Source of the DNA: Heterodera schachtii
Taxonomy: Eukaryota > Nematoda > Chromadorea > Rhabditida > Heteroderidae
NCBI GenBank assembly: GCA_023374025.1
Contig: SIJG01000062.1
Location: 753,488-817,487 of the forward strand
DNA length: 64,000 nucleotides
Reading direction: 5' to 3'
Shown here: piece after piece, positions 20,830 to 32,178 of the stretch
Numbering within the stretch: position 1 is the stretch's first letter
How the letters are laid out: the number at the start of each line of letters is the position of its first letter
Made by a program: the position numbers and the translations under genes
The notes under the pieces: model-generated
What the model was told of the DNA's origin: nothing
What the model saw: the letters and a program-made list of their open reading frames with translations, nothing else
The model's database searches: none

Positions 20830-22424
20830 ATGGAGACGGACGAACAGATGTGGGACATGCCCTACTACCACGGACTGGTGCGTTTTGGTCGTTGGCATGC
20901 AATTCTGACCACTAATGCACAAATTCCTTGTTTAGCTGCCCCGAGAGGACGTCAATGATCTGCTGGTCAAAGAGGGCGACTTCCTGATCCGCATGAGCGA
21001 GGAGACTTCAGGACAGGACCGCATCTACGTGCTCTCTGTCGTCGCGGGAGGCCACAAGCATCATCTCATCTTTCGCATCGAGCGTGGAATGATCGCGGTG
21101 GACTTCAAACACGAAAGAGGCTACAGGACAATGCGGCGCTTCATCGAGACACATCTGAGCAAAAGAGACACGGTGGTTGACGTGAGTTTGTTGGGGAGAG
21201 AGGGGGGAAGGCGCTAATTAACCCCGAATTCCCTTTTCAGCAGAGGAAGGTGATTCTACTGAAAGGGGTCGGCCGGCAGAAATGGGAGCTCGCACATTCG
21301 ACCATCACGCAGGGCGCTGAACTGGGCAAGGGCGCGTTCGGCGTTGTCAAGCGTGGCGTCTTCCGCGACCCAACCATCGGGCAGCCAGTGCAAGTGGCCA
21401 TCAAGGAGGTGTCGCAGACGAGCACAAAGGCACAGGTAAATTGGACGGGGCAGCAAATAGGTTTTCAGTCTGTTAATCGATTCCCCTCCCCACTTTTTCA
21501 GATCAAGGAGTTCATGAACGAAGCGAGGATCATGCGCCATTTGGAACACAAAAATGTCATCAAATTCTACGGCGTTGCTGTTGGCCGCGAACCGCTGATG
21601 GTCCTCATGGAGCTGGCGTCCGACGGCTCGCTCGACACGTATCTCAAGAAGACGAAAAGAAGTCCGCGCAGCAAACTCTTCATGTGCTACGGCGCCGCCG
21701 CGGGACTGGACCACGTGCACTCCAAGGGCATCCTGCACTGCGACATCGCCGCCAGGAACTGCCTCTTCTCAGAAAACACGGTGGGTTTCTGCTTTTCGCA
21801 TTGTGACCAGCGCACAATTTGCCGTTTTCTTTCAGGTGAAGGTGGCAGACTTCGGCCTCGCATTCAAAGGACCGTCAAAGCCGGTGGAAACGGGCAAGCC
21901 GGTGCCGATCAGATGGCTGTCGCCGGAGACGATGCGCGAACGCACATTCACGCCGAAGAGTGACACGTGGGCTTACGGAGTGCTCTGCTGGGAGATCTTC
22001 AGCAACGCGCAACAGCCCTACCAGTTCATGTCCAACAACGACGTCGCCCCGATGGTCAGTGCAGTGCGGGGGGGGGGGGGGGGTGAAAACGAACTTCCCA
22101 TTTTCAGAATCATCTCCCCTCCCCTTTTCAGGTTCTGCGCGGCACGCGACTCCGCTTCCCAAATGTGACGCCACCTCCGTTTGCGGAATTCATCAGAGCG
22201 AACGTTTGGACTGCCGACGTCGGTAATGTTTTTTGTTTTAACATTTTCAAATATAATGTTTTCCTTCCCTTTCAGCGCGCCGCTATTCAATGAGGGATGT
22301 ACTCGCCTGGATCGAGCAACACATCGATGAGCTGATCGACGATACCACAGCATCGCGGCACGACACGACTACAACTACGACTCGAAACCGCGGATCCCGT
22401 CAAGGCTCTCGAACTGGCTCATAG
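20830..22424 (+). CDS. Fer/Fes-like SH2-tyrosine kinase with HCD catalytic loop, copy 3
   Basis: Same structure and motifs as copies 1 and 2; exons match copy 2 with no coding change seen. The fifth intron again has a long G run (about 22069-22083). AATAAA near 22578. Likely intact. All three copies share the HCD motif, so the change predates the triplication. Confidence 0.91.
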
Positions 22425-22782
22425 AAGATGGTGATCAATGTGTCGCTGATGCGTTTATATGTTCTTTGTGTGTTGTATATATGTATATGAGTGTATATTC
22501 CGTCGCTGTTGTATCAATATTTACTGCATTTGTCCCGTATTTCAATCAAATGACTGTCATTTTTGTATTTGTCATGAATAAACTATAATCCATAGTCGAT
22601 TTGATTTTAAGGGTGTATAAAAATTAAAAAGATAGTCTTCCTTTTAACGAATTTTTGGAGATGGAAAAATTTTCTTAGGCCATTTTTGAGATATTCCGAT
22701 CACTAAGGAGGAGTGGCCTTCGAAAGTATTCAAGAATAAATTTTTGTCTGTTCATTTAACCTAAAAATAATAACTTTACCAA

Positions 22783-23225
22783 AGTGCCTTTACTAAAATA
22801 TAAACAAGAAAATATTTCCAAGATTATTTCATTGTCAAAAATTTTCTGATTGGCACGGAGAAATGCGATGACGGAGTGGTCGATGTAGCTGAAAAGGGAA
22901 TGTGTTATATCGTTAATCAATGCTTTTGAATTTGAACTACCAAATCCGAAGTTGTTGAAGCGAATTTTGTTGGGCAGCGGACGGTCCGGCAAAGGAAATG
23001 GCACAGAATTGTCATAATTGGCGGTAAACACACGTAATTTTGGCACTTTTGCGACACTGTCATTGCATATTGTGATTGTTCTCCAAAGTGTCAATTCGCT
23101 TGTGCCATCGAAATGTTTGTCCACCAAAAGTTCGAAACGTGGCGAAAGAAGTGCCAAATTGAGGCCGAGTTGATTTTTGACCCTCGGAATGCCATCCCAG
23201 ATTTTAACGATTTGAACTAGTAAAA
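22783..23225 (-). pseudogene. N-terminal half of the expanded family, inverted fragment, copy 3
   Basis: Same content as the fragment at 17560-18002, from IWDGIPRVKNQ to AFLRANQKIFDN on the minus strand, with a single base change near 23068 (ATATTG for AGATTG on the plus strand). Confidence 0.48.
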
Positions 23226-24006
23226 GTATTCCTTTTTTTCAGCCGACGATGATCAGCCAATTTGGAATGCTTTTGCCCGTAGCATTTGGCCCATTTTCGC
23301 GCCAAAACATTCGCCTTTTGAATTTTTCTTATCATCATGCTCTTGAAAATTTGCGTCGCCACACTTAGCCGACAGTTCTCTCCACCCTCGACATTATTTC
23401 AATCCATTCGGATAATTTGTTGCTCGATTCAATTGGTGATAAAGGGCCAAATGGTTGCAAATTCCGACAAAAAATGGAAAGCCGAAGCAATTGTTTTGCA
23501 GTGATTATGGTCATACTTCAGAAACCACAGGATGGGTCAACAGTTTCAAAGAGGTGTGGCCACTTTTTTGTAAGATTTTGGATTAATTGCCTTTGCTTTT
23601 CGTTTCCCATTTTTTAGGCATTTCTCCGTGCCACCACTTCTTCTGCAAACTACATAATTCACTTGGACTTTATGATTCAACGCTAATTGAGTCATTTGAA
23701 TTGATAAACGAATGGACCAACGAAATGCTAACATTGGAGAAAAAAGATGGCTTTTTTTGGCTGTTGAAACGATGCCAAATTGGGACGACGGTTCAGTGGG
23801 AGTACGAAAATCTGCTGTACAATTAGAACAGCAGAATCAACATTACGCTTTGTGGAGATAGCATTGGGTGAGTGGCAATAGCTTTTTTGATGCCGTCACA
23901 TTTTAATTGCACTTAATTTAGGCCATTGTCTCCACCAAAGGCCGGGCCAAAAAAACGGCGGACAGCGGAAGAAAAAGTGAAGGAATTCTTGGGAAATGAC
24001 AAATGA
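23226..24006 (+). pseudogene. C-terminal half of the expanded family, plus strand, copy 3 (most decayed)
   Basis: Compared with copy 2 about 90 bases are lost, so the acceptor is followed directly by the segment encoding ADDDQPIWNAFARSIW. There are two new stop codons: CACTTAG near 23366 (CACTTCG in copy 2) and AATTAG near 23822 (AATTTG in copy 2). The rest, FWLLKRCQIGTTVQWEYENL and the Lys/Arg-rich end, is still recognisable. Confidence 0.55.
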
Positions 24007-24588
24007 TTGATCACTAGGAATGGAAATTGATCGGAGTTTGAATACATTAAATTTTTTGGGTTTTTGTGACTTTTACACCAGAAAATGATGGAGTTGAAAA
24101 AAATAGTAAAAATAATACTGATGTATCCCTTTCCATCACCAGTAGTGTTCCTTTTCAGCTTTACCATTCTTTTTGTCCCTGAAAATTTTAGCATAAAAAT
24201 CCATTTGTCTAATGTTCAATATTTTTTTTTGAATTTCGAAGGCGCAATTAAATTGAGAAATTGCCGGAGGCGACAAAAAACAGTTGAAACATTTATTACG
24301 CTTTGTTGTATGCTTATTTCCTCCCCAAAATTTTTAAAATCGATAATGGGAGACGAAAAATATTTTGATACATTTTTGATCGAATAAGGGCGGGGGACAG
24401 ACTGCACTATTACCGAAAGAATGACCCAAAATCGCAAAATTTAACAAATTTTTACTATTTTAAATTAGTTAAATTTTGGAATTTTTAATAATCCTTTGCA
24501 TTCAAATGAAGAATGATGAAGAGGAAGAGAGCTGTTCATTTGTTGATTGGAATTTGTTAAATTTGCATTCCTTCTTATGTATTATTAT

Positions 24589-25068
24589 TAGGGCTTCCTT
24601 TTTAGGCACAAAAAATCGCAAAATAGGTATTAAATAGGCACAAAAATAGGCAAAAAAAAATTTTTTTTTTATCGCTTTTAGGTAGCAAAACACATAAATA
24701 ATCAAAAAACTTAATTTGCGTATATTTCAATTGTTTTAAGGTTTTTTCGAATAAGGACAATTTTTAAACCAAAAATTTTTTGTCAAAATTTTTTTCAATT
24801 CTTAGGGGGTGTATTTTCTGAAAAAATATTTGGGTCGATTTTAGGGGGTGTATTTTTCATTTTAATTGAATTTTTATTAAAAATTTTCCCAAAATCCTGA
24901 AAAAGGCGTCAAAAATGGCTAATAGGCCCAAAAATATGCATTTATGCATTAAGCACAAAAACCATGAAATAGGCAAAAATAGGCATTATAAAAGCCATTG
25001 TAGACACCCCCAAGCGGAAAACGGGTTTTCGTGCTTAATTGTGCGTATTAAGTGCGCAAAAATTTTAG
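24589..25068. mobile_element. hAT-like MITE, cassette 3 (right end lost)
   Basis: Counterpart of 12586-13089, starting TAGGGCTTCCTTTTTAGGCA. The right end is replaced by GGGTTTCGGGTTCGGGTTGG followed by the ACAGGTACAGG repeat, so the terminal inverted repeat is missing. Confidence 0.7.
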
Positions 25069-25095
25069 GGTTTCGGGTTCGGGTTGGCATCACTG

Positions 25096-25285
25096 ACCTG
25101 GATCCAGGCCTGTATTTTTCCTGGATCCAGGTACAGGTACAGGCAAATTTTTGGCAACCTGTATTTTTCCTGTACCTGTATTTTTCTGTACTTTTGTACA
25201 GAAAATACAGGTACAGGCCATTTTGGAAATACAGGTACAGGTACAGGTACAGGCCTAAAAAACCTGTATTTCCTGTATTAATTTT
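25096..25285. repeat. ACAGGTACAGG palindromic repeat, copy 2
   Basis: Matches 13105-13265 with an extra internal unit (GGCCATTTTGGAAATACAGG). Contains CTGGATCCAG twice and many TACAGG hexamers in both orientations. Confidence 0.65.
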
Positions 25286-25526
25286 TAAGTAAAATCTACA
25301 ATTTTTCCAGTGGCCGCTAAAATCCTTATACAAAAAATTGGTTAAAAATCGCAAAATTTGTAATTTTTTGACAAAATTGTTAACAAATTGCATTTAAAAT
25401 TAAAAATTTTTCCCGGCGGCGCCTATCGGCACCGCCGGACCCCCGCACCCTCACCATGTTTACCAAAAATTTTCTCTGAAAAAAGTGCGCCGTAAAAAAA
25501 TGTAAAAAAACCAAAAAGGTTATTAT

Positions 25527-25850
25527 CAGGGCTGCAAAAAATATTCAGAAAAGTGGCCAAAATATTCGCATAAATATGCAAATAAAGTTGTGAAATATAC
25601 ACAAAATATGCACAAAAAATCAAAAAAATTCCCAAATATGCACTAAAATATGCCTTAAAAACTGCCAAAAATGGCTTCTATCCACTCAAAAAAATGCCAA
25701 AAATTGTGTATAAATTAAGAATTGACTTTGAAAACACCAAAACAAGGGTTAAGGAGCATTTTTTAGCAATCGCAAAAATATTGAATTTCCAAATTTTTAA
25801 AAAGAGTGTATTTTTTAAAAAAAGTTCCCAAAAAGGCGATCTCTAGGGGT
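25527..25850. repeat. Truncated repeat related to the 36005-36697 element
   Basis: Begins CAGGGCTGCAAAAAATATTC like 14084 and continues through GCACTAAAATATGCC and GCAAAAATATTGAATTTCC. It lies right of cassette 3, so related repeats border the amplified region on both sides of copies 2 and 3. Confidence 0.65.
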
Positions 25851-26928
25851 GTATTTTTCGCTTTTTCGCATTTTTCTTGTGAAAATTTTTTCTAATAAAT
25901 TTTTTTTTTGTTTTTTAAGGCTAATAAAGCATCTGAAGAGCTTTCCACAGATACTAAATAAGTACCGAAATTTCTATATATACTATAAATTTTCAAAAAT
26001 TCTCAAAATATTAAAAAAAATTAAAATTTTTACGAAAAAAGTTTAAATATATTAATATTAGGTAAGCAATGTTTATCCTTTAATAGATAAAAAATACTTT
26101 TAGGTATTTTTATGTTAATTTTTTAATAAAATGCTTTTTATAAAAAAATTTAAAAAATACAGGTACAGGCCTGGATCCAGGCCTCGAGGCGCCTGTATTT
26201 TTCCTGTACCTGTATTTTCCTGTATTTTTGTACAGAAAATACAGGTACAGGCCAATTGGGAAATACAGGTACAGGCTTTTCAAAATGTCGATCTCTACTA
26301 GTTATTATCCTGTACACTAATTGCTTATGCCTCGTTATTTTCCTGCTCTCATTTTTGGACCAAATTTTGAGATTTAAAAAATGAGAGTTTTTTGAGAGAT
26401 TCAAATATTTTTAAAACAGTTTTTTCAGTTTTGGCAAATATATATATATTTTTTTTTTGGGGATTTTAGCACAGATTTTGGCGTTTTTTAACACATTTAA
26501 ACCGCGGCCCTGGTTATAACTTATAAGAGAGGGGCGTGTTTATTCTAAATTTTATTTTGATTTTTTAAGTAATGAATGGACTGGTACTTCTTTCTAAAAA
26601 CTCGCAATTATTCTCTCAATTTATAATTTAATTTTTTCTGCAATCATTTAATTTCTGCAAAACAAATACTATTAAGCAATATGGGCTATACCTAATAATT
26701 TATTTTCCACATTTATGTTTTTAATCAATTTTGCTGTCTTTCTGTTGCCATTTGTTTTACATTATAATTTTTTCTTTCCATTACATTAATGAATGTTAAT
26801 TCTATTTTTTACATTATACAATTATTTCAAATAAATTCGTTTTTTTTTTAAATTTAAGCTTCTCAAAGCATATAGCTCTTTTTATGACGTAAATATTCTA
26901 AGGTTAAAGCTTATCGCCATAATTTTCG
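25851..26928. other. AT-rich intergenic DNA with repeat block
   Basis: No gene is supported. It includes a third ACAGGTACAGG block at 26155-26300 ending GTCGATCTCTA. The rest is A/T-rich sequence and short microsatellite-like runs (ATATATAT near 26441). Confidence 0.6.
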
Positions 26929-26979
26929 GTGTTTAAGCACATATTCAGGCTTTTGCGTAAGAAAATAAATATCATTTCT

Positions 26980-27210
26980 TCGTATTTTGCCACTTTTGGC
27001 CATGGGATGGACCACCGGCGGTCAGCGGCAGAGAAAGCAAATGCAAAAGCGCAACAACAAAAAGCACACCAACTTGAGCTGATTGACCAAGGCACAATGC
27101 CAATGATGAGAAAAGGGCACAACCATTCAAATTTGATACAAACGGCACAAAAACAGCAACAACAAGCGAAATTGATTAACGAAAGGGTACTACCGACATT
27201 GAGGAATGAT
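26980..27210 (+). CDS. Hypothetical Gln/Ala/Lys-rich exon, unrecognised
   Basis: An open stretch reads MDHRRSAAEKANAKAQQQKA, then HQLELIDQGTMPMMRKGHNH and QKQQQQAKLINERVLPTLRN. Base composition is clearly less AT-rich than the flanks, which favours coding. I do not recognise the family. The segment is hydrophilic and could form a coiled coil. It ends shortly before the foldback element at 27301, which may have separated it from exons further right. Confidence 0.35.
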
Positions 27211-27300
27211 TATTATTTTATAAAAATTAATTTATTATTATTTTCAAGAATTTGATTCATGTTAATTTCTATCATCAATAAGTCATCATCATATTTAAAC

Positions 27301-28314
27301 CGCAGTGGGACATTTGCGGACGGACATTTGCGGACGGACACTTGCGGACGGACATTTGCGGACAGACACTTGCGGACGGACACTTGCGGACGGACATTTG
27401 CGGACGGACACTTGCGGACGGACATTTGCGGACAATTTCGGGAAAAAATAAAAAAATTTCATAAAAAATTTTAAAAAATTTTTGAAAATATGGAATGGAG
27501 ACTGAAAATGAAATAAAACTTTGTTTTTGGGCTTTTAGGCCTAACATCTTATTTTTACATTTCTAAGAAATTAATTTCACTACTGGTATTTTAAGTGATT
27601 AAAGTAAAATTGGTCCCCAACTTCGGGGAAGTGTGAATGTCGCATATTACACTCAAATTCGGTGAGAGTGCTATTTTTATCTTTAAAAAAAGCCTAAAAT
27701 TTATGAAACTTTATTTTCCAACGAGGGTTTTTCCACCGACATTTTTAAAATTTCTCTAGCCATACAGACAAATCTTGTAGGGGAATTTGCTACCCGCCCC
27801 CTGAATTTTCTTTTCCTTATTTGTTCGGGATGGATAAAAACCCATAAGTTTTGCTCTACTTTTCATCAGCAGGGAAATCATTTCGAGGCCCCACAAATTT
27901 TCCGAAAAGGAAATCGGAAATCCGATGCCCAAAAATGTCGGGAATCGGATTTTAGTACAGCTAATGTTCAGCATTTATATAATAGGCTAGGCTGTTCATT
28001 TTGAAATTGCCAGCAAATTTTGTTTGCGATTAAGCATGTCTCAGAATTTTTTTTAAAGATAAAAATAGCAATCTCACCGAATAGGCCTAAAAGCCCAAAA
28101 ACAAACTTTTTTTTTTTTCGTTTTCAGTCTCCATTCCATATTTTCAAAAATTTTTTAAAATTTTTTATGAAATTTTTTTATTTTTTCCCGAAATTGTCCG
28201 CAAATGTCCGTCCGCAAGTGTCCGTCCGCAAATGTCCGTCCGCAAGTGTCCGTCCGCAAATGTCTGTCCGCAAATGTCCGTCCGCAAGTGTCCGTCCGCA
28301 AATGTCCGTAAGGC
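27301..28314. mobile_element. Foldback-type element with 12-bp tandem-repeat arms and 8-bp TSD
   Basis: The left arm (27301-27435) is a tandem array of GGACGGACATTTGC/GGACGGACACTTGC units. The right arm (28194-28314) is the same array in reverse complement. Inside each array the inverted repeat continues for about 100 bases (AATTTCGGGAAAAAATAAAA, GGAATGGAGACTGAAAATG, AAGCCCAAAAAC). The element is flanked by ATTTAAAC at 27293-27300 and 28315-28322, an 8-bp target duplication. The middle 27550-28080 has no recognisable transposase. Long arms made of tandem subrepeats are the hallmark of foldback transposons. Confidence 0.85.
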
Positions 28315-28426
28315 ATTTAAACAATTCAATTCTGTGAAAGTTGCTTTTTCTGAATTTATTTTTGGTGCCATATATTACCGTACTGCTAATGATTTTGATA
28401 AAATTGAAATTTGTAGTTGAATTTAG

Positions 28427-29680
28427 ATGGAACGAATGCCAATGCCAATGGGTCACTCAGCAAACAGAGAATTTGGTTTTAACAATTTATCAATTCACGA
28501 ATTGGACAACACTTTCTCTGATCAAAAGCGGAATTCAAAGCCGAACAATCATAAAGCCAATCCAAATAAGATGATAACGCGAAATAATTCAGGATCATTA
28601 GTAAAAGATAAGGGAAAAATGCCAATCGAAAAGAAACAAAAAACTGTTGAGCATTCATTGAAACTCAAAATGCCAATGCCGATGGAAATTGTTGACCCGG
28701 AAGAATGGCAAATAGTTGACAAAATTAACCTAATGCAACAACAAATAAATGACCTTTTAGAGGGTCAAAATGATAAACCAAATATAGCCAACTGTAAATT
28801 AGGTAAAATAATAATGAAATATTATTTAAATGAAATATTTTTTAGTATTAATTATTTGGCAAATTTTTTCCACCACTTTAATAATACTTGGCTTTGAAGC
28901 CAAATCAATCAGTCAGATAAAGACGGCAATTGTTCAAAATGTGTTCAATTTTGATCAGTTAATTTTGGCTATTTATAATTCGAATACTCAAATAGTTTTT
29001 CACCGAATTCAGAAGCATTTGTATACAAATGATTACTTTAAAAAGAATTTACCCACCGATATGCTAAACGAAATGAAAAAAGAAGAAATTAAAGTCGGTG
29101 ATATATTTGAGCAAATTGACAATGAGGCAATTTGGCTTTTTGGACAGCAAATGTTCGGGTTAGAAAAAGCCTTTTTATTAATTAAAAATATTTTTAAAAA
29201 ATAGTAAAAGCCATGACTTCAATTCTTTCAAATTTTTAAACAAATTATTGCAGGAGATTATGGTTACACTATATAATATATATAAATTGAATTATTATTT
29301 TTACTACTTTTTGACAAATAAATTTAATAAAAATGAACTCAAAACTTTCTTCTGAAAATTTTATATTTTAATTGTTCTATCATTTTTTTAGGATAAATGA
29401 GGAAAATTTGCAAAAAATTAAAGCCCACGGAATTGAAAGTAATGAAATGAAACGGCTCAAAGTGTTCTTCTTTTATGTACGATTGTACAGAAAATTGCTT
29501 GGGTTTTTGGAAATGCCATTTATTAGGGCAAAAATGAGAAATGTAAGGACAGAAAAAATGGGGAAGAAAGTGATGATTTGTTGGATAGAAGCAGCAAAAA
29601 ATCAAATTGAAAATGAATTTATAGAAAGTTGCAGAAGGATAAATGGAATTGATCACACTGAACAAACGGTGGAAAAATGA
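28427..29680 (+). CDS. Hypothetical protein, unrecognised, about three exons
   Basis: Suggested exons are 28427-28801, about 28901-29157 and 29392-29680, joined by short AT-rich introns with GT..AG ends. The first encodes MERMPMPMGHSANREFGFNN followed by Lys/Gln-rich, Met-Pro-Met-containing sequence and EEWQIVDKINLMQQQINDLL. The second has QIKTAIVQNVFNFDQLILAI and KVGDIFEQIDNEAIWLFGQQ. The third has INEENLQKIKAHGIESNEMK and a basic helical region ending EQTVEK. Codon content is AT-biased but the exons are less AT-rich than their introns. No known domain is recognised and joining the exons is a guess. Confidence 0.35.
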
Positions 29681-29954
29681 AAATAAAATTATGAGTTTGG
29701 CATCCGGATTTTGGGGCATAAAAACCTAAAAAAAAGCACAATAATTTAAAGATTTTATAGAAAATGAGCAAAAATCTTTCGGAATTAATTTTGGTACATA
29801 TAGGATTGATAGGCGCTAAAAACGTGAAATATTAATCAATTTCCCTATAAATATATATTTAATTAGAATTAAAACTAGTTAAATTTTACTTTAAAAAAAA
29901 TTAAAACTCTTATACATCTTTTGGCAAAATTTGATGCCATGATATTTTGTAGAT

Positions 29955-30219
29955 AAACGTTATAAAACATTTGGAAAAAATTGATAACGCAAAGGAAAGA
30001 CTGTGTTTGGCACTTTTTGCCGTCCAACAAACAGTGGCGGCACTTTTTCGACGTGCCAAAATTGAATTCGAAGAGTTATTCCAAGTCTTAGACATTGTGA
30101 ATGGCAAAAAAATTGTTTGTGAAATGATATTCAATGAGCCAATTGATCTAGATCAGTTGGCCCAACTGATTGCCCTTGTGCCAAACCGGTACTGTTCTCT
30201 AATAAACGGACGATCATGA
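29955..30219 (+). CDS. Hypothetical helical fragment, unrecognised
   Basis: An open frame reads HLEKIDNAKERLCLALFAVQ, QTVAALFRRAKIEFEELFQV and EPIDLDQLAQLIALVPNRYC to a stop at 30217-30219. Composition and amphipathic helices suggest a real exon. No family is recognised. The 5' end is uncertain; it may belong with the exons at 28427-29680 or 30878-31186. Confidence 0.3.
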
Positions 30220-30877
30220 GTAATCCCCGCGGGTCAAAATTTTTGGCACGGTTTCTGGATTGAGAGATCCTTCTCGAATTTTATGTTTGTTCATCCTAAT
30301 TCCGGCGGTTAACAACTGGATTAATCAAATCCAAATAAGTAGTGCCGGATATTCAATGCGAAAAGGCTTCAATTAAGCGCCTAATAAGCAGAAAAAAGTT
30401 CGAAAATAATCGCGGAAACCTTAATCTATAAAGTGAATTTTTGGACTCGACAGAAATCATCTTTTTGAAAATGTGATCAAAATTTTTTATAAAAAAGTTT
30501 AAATATAAAAAAACAAAGAATGCTTTGTTTATTCACTGAGTGTAGAAGAATTTCATCTCTCGAAGAAAAAATAAATAAAGTAAAATTATGGGTTTTTTTG
30601 CGATTGAAACCCAACAAAAACTCAAAATTTATTGAGTTTTTGGGTACAAATTTTTTTAATTTTTTCATTGCTTCTTATTTTGGTTTTTTTTGTGAAGAAA
30701 TTTTGGCAACACGCCAAAATGGCACAAAATATGCCTTTTTAATTCGCGTTAGCCTAGTTATAGAGCAGGTTTTGGCAAATAAAAAGATGTTTTTTGTATA
30801 TTACTATATCAAAATCCGTTTCCGATTTTCATGCCATTTATTAAAGGATTGGTGTCGCTTCTCAATTTCTTCGTATT

Positions 30878-31186
30878 TTGCTCACTTCAATGGAAAATTA
30901 TGCTAAGGAAATTGGCACCGAAAACAGCGAATTCAAAGCGACACGAATTGCCAATATTTATCAGAAAATGTATCAAAAGCTAAAAGAAATGTTGTCAGAG
31001 GTGCCGGATTTGGATGGATATTTGGAGATCAAAAAGAAATTAACGGCATTTGTTGAGAAAAGTGAGAAACAATTGGCTAAATTCATTCAGCAATTCAATG
31101 AGGACCAAAATACTTTTAATGATAAGTCGGAAAAGGGATTCATCAGTGATTATTTGATGGCAAATTGTATGCATTTTCTGCAATGA
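30878..31186 (+). CDS. Hypothetical helical protein, unrecognised
   Basis: Reading from the Met at 30890 gives MENYAKEIGTENSEFKATRI, then YQKMYQKLKEMLSEVPDLDG, KKLTAFVEKSEKQLAKFIQQ and a stop at 31184-31186, about 98 residues. It is strongly charged and helical, like small nematode secreted or structural helical proteins, but no signal peptide is in frame directly upstream and no family can be named. Confidence 0.35.
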   Translation: MLTSMENYAKEIGTENSEFKATRIANIYQKMYQKLKEMLSEVPDLDGYLEIKKKLTAFVEKSEKQLAKFIQQFNEDQNTFNDKSEKGFISDYLMANCMHFLQ

Positions 31187-31596
31187 ATTTTAGGAAAAAT
31201 ACCGAACAAAAAGTGAACCACTCAAATTTGACTCATTCATCTTTTGTTTTTGTCGTTGCTTGTCCATATTTAATTTTTCTTTATTTTTTACTATGATGAT
31301 TAAAAATTAGAGAACACCAATAAGCATTTTTTGAGATCTGTGCTTAACTTCCTATTTCTTGGCCTGGTGTCTTATTTTATGCTAATTTCTAAAAAAAATA
31401 AAATATTAGTTTTTAAAATCCACAAAATTACCCATTATAATTAAAATATTATGAAATATGATTTGTTAAAAAACATCACTATAAAGGTATAAAAATATTA
31501 TATCTATTAATAATTTCTTCTCAAGAACGCCGTTGCGTATGAAATTCATTATTTTCTGTGTTTTGATCAATTTGCGAGTTTTGGAAATTTGTTAAA

Positions 31597-31960
31597 AAGG
31601 GTAAATATCCATCATAGGTCCCACACTCAAAATTGCATAAAAACACTTTTATAGGTTTTCTTAGGTGCTGAAAACGCCTAAACCATCAAAAAAAAACAAG
31701 GTATAAATTCGAATCCATGATTTTTAGACTTAGCTCGTAAAAGCTTTCGAATGATACCAAATTGTTCAAAATTTTTTATTTAAAATGGATTTTTGGCTGA
31801 TTTTTAAGCTAATTTTCGTGATTTAAACCGGTTCAAAAACCGGTTTAAACGCTTGCCGCGCAGTTTTTTTGATGGTTTAGGGGTTTTCAGCACCTAAGAA
31901 AACCTATAAAAGTGTTTTTATGCAATTTTGAGTCTGGGACCTATGATGGATATTTCCCTT
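31597..31960. mobile_element. Palindromic MITE
   Basis: Arms of about 100 bases pair almost perfectly: left ATATCCATCATAGGTCCCA through AAACACTTTTATAGGTTTTC and GGTGCTGAAAACGCC, right the reverse complement from GGGGTTTTCAGCACC to TGGGACCTATGATGGATAT. The loop contains a second palindrome AACCGGTT-CAAAA-AACCGGTT near 31832-31850. No coding content and no clear target duplication. Confidence 0.75.
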
Positions 31961-32060
31961 CTAAAAACCTTAACAATTCCTTGTTTTGTGTTAAATTAAT
32001 CAAAGAAGAAAAATGCATTACAAAAGTGACTATTTAATTGCTTTCAAATGGATCCCTTTC

Positions 32061-32178
32061 GCTTACGACCATACCACGTTGAAAGCACGCCATCCCGTCC
32101 GATCTGGCAAGTTAAGCAACGTTGGGCCTTCTTAGTACTTGGAACGGAGACGTCCTGGGAATCGAAGGTGTTGTAAGC
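32061..32178 (+). rRNA. 5S ribosomal RNA gene, copy 3 (isolated)
   Basis: Same 118-nt sequence as the copies at 1300 and 5685, with paired ends and a T run after the end. Similarity to the other copies extends only about 80 bases upstream (from CAATTCCTTGTTTTG) and not into the flanks beyond. It is therefore not part of the 2.5-kb duplication but a dispersed 5S gene that carries its own upstream region. Confidence 0.94.

Larger units (their letters stand above)
19521..25520. repeat. Triplicated cassette, copy 3
   Basis: Begins with the GCAAAAATATTGAATTTCC flank also seen left of copy 2, then repeats the cassette. Its right side extends through the hAT-like MITE and the ACAGGTACAGG repeat as in copy 1, and ends GGTTATTAT-CAGGGCTGC, where copy 1 has the 563-base insertion. 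Confidence 0.92.

Noticed and set aside
27213..27547. Repetitive frames with CPSANVRPQ-like units
   Set aside because: These are translations of the 12-bp tandem arrays in the foldback element arms, open in several frames on both strands.
27301..28314. Possible CRISPR array from short regular repeats
   Set aside because: Repeats are contiguous without unique spacers, the DNA is eukaryotic, and the two arrays are inverted arms of one element.
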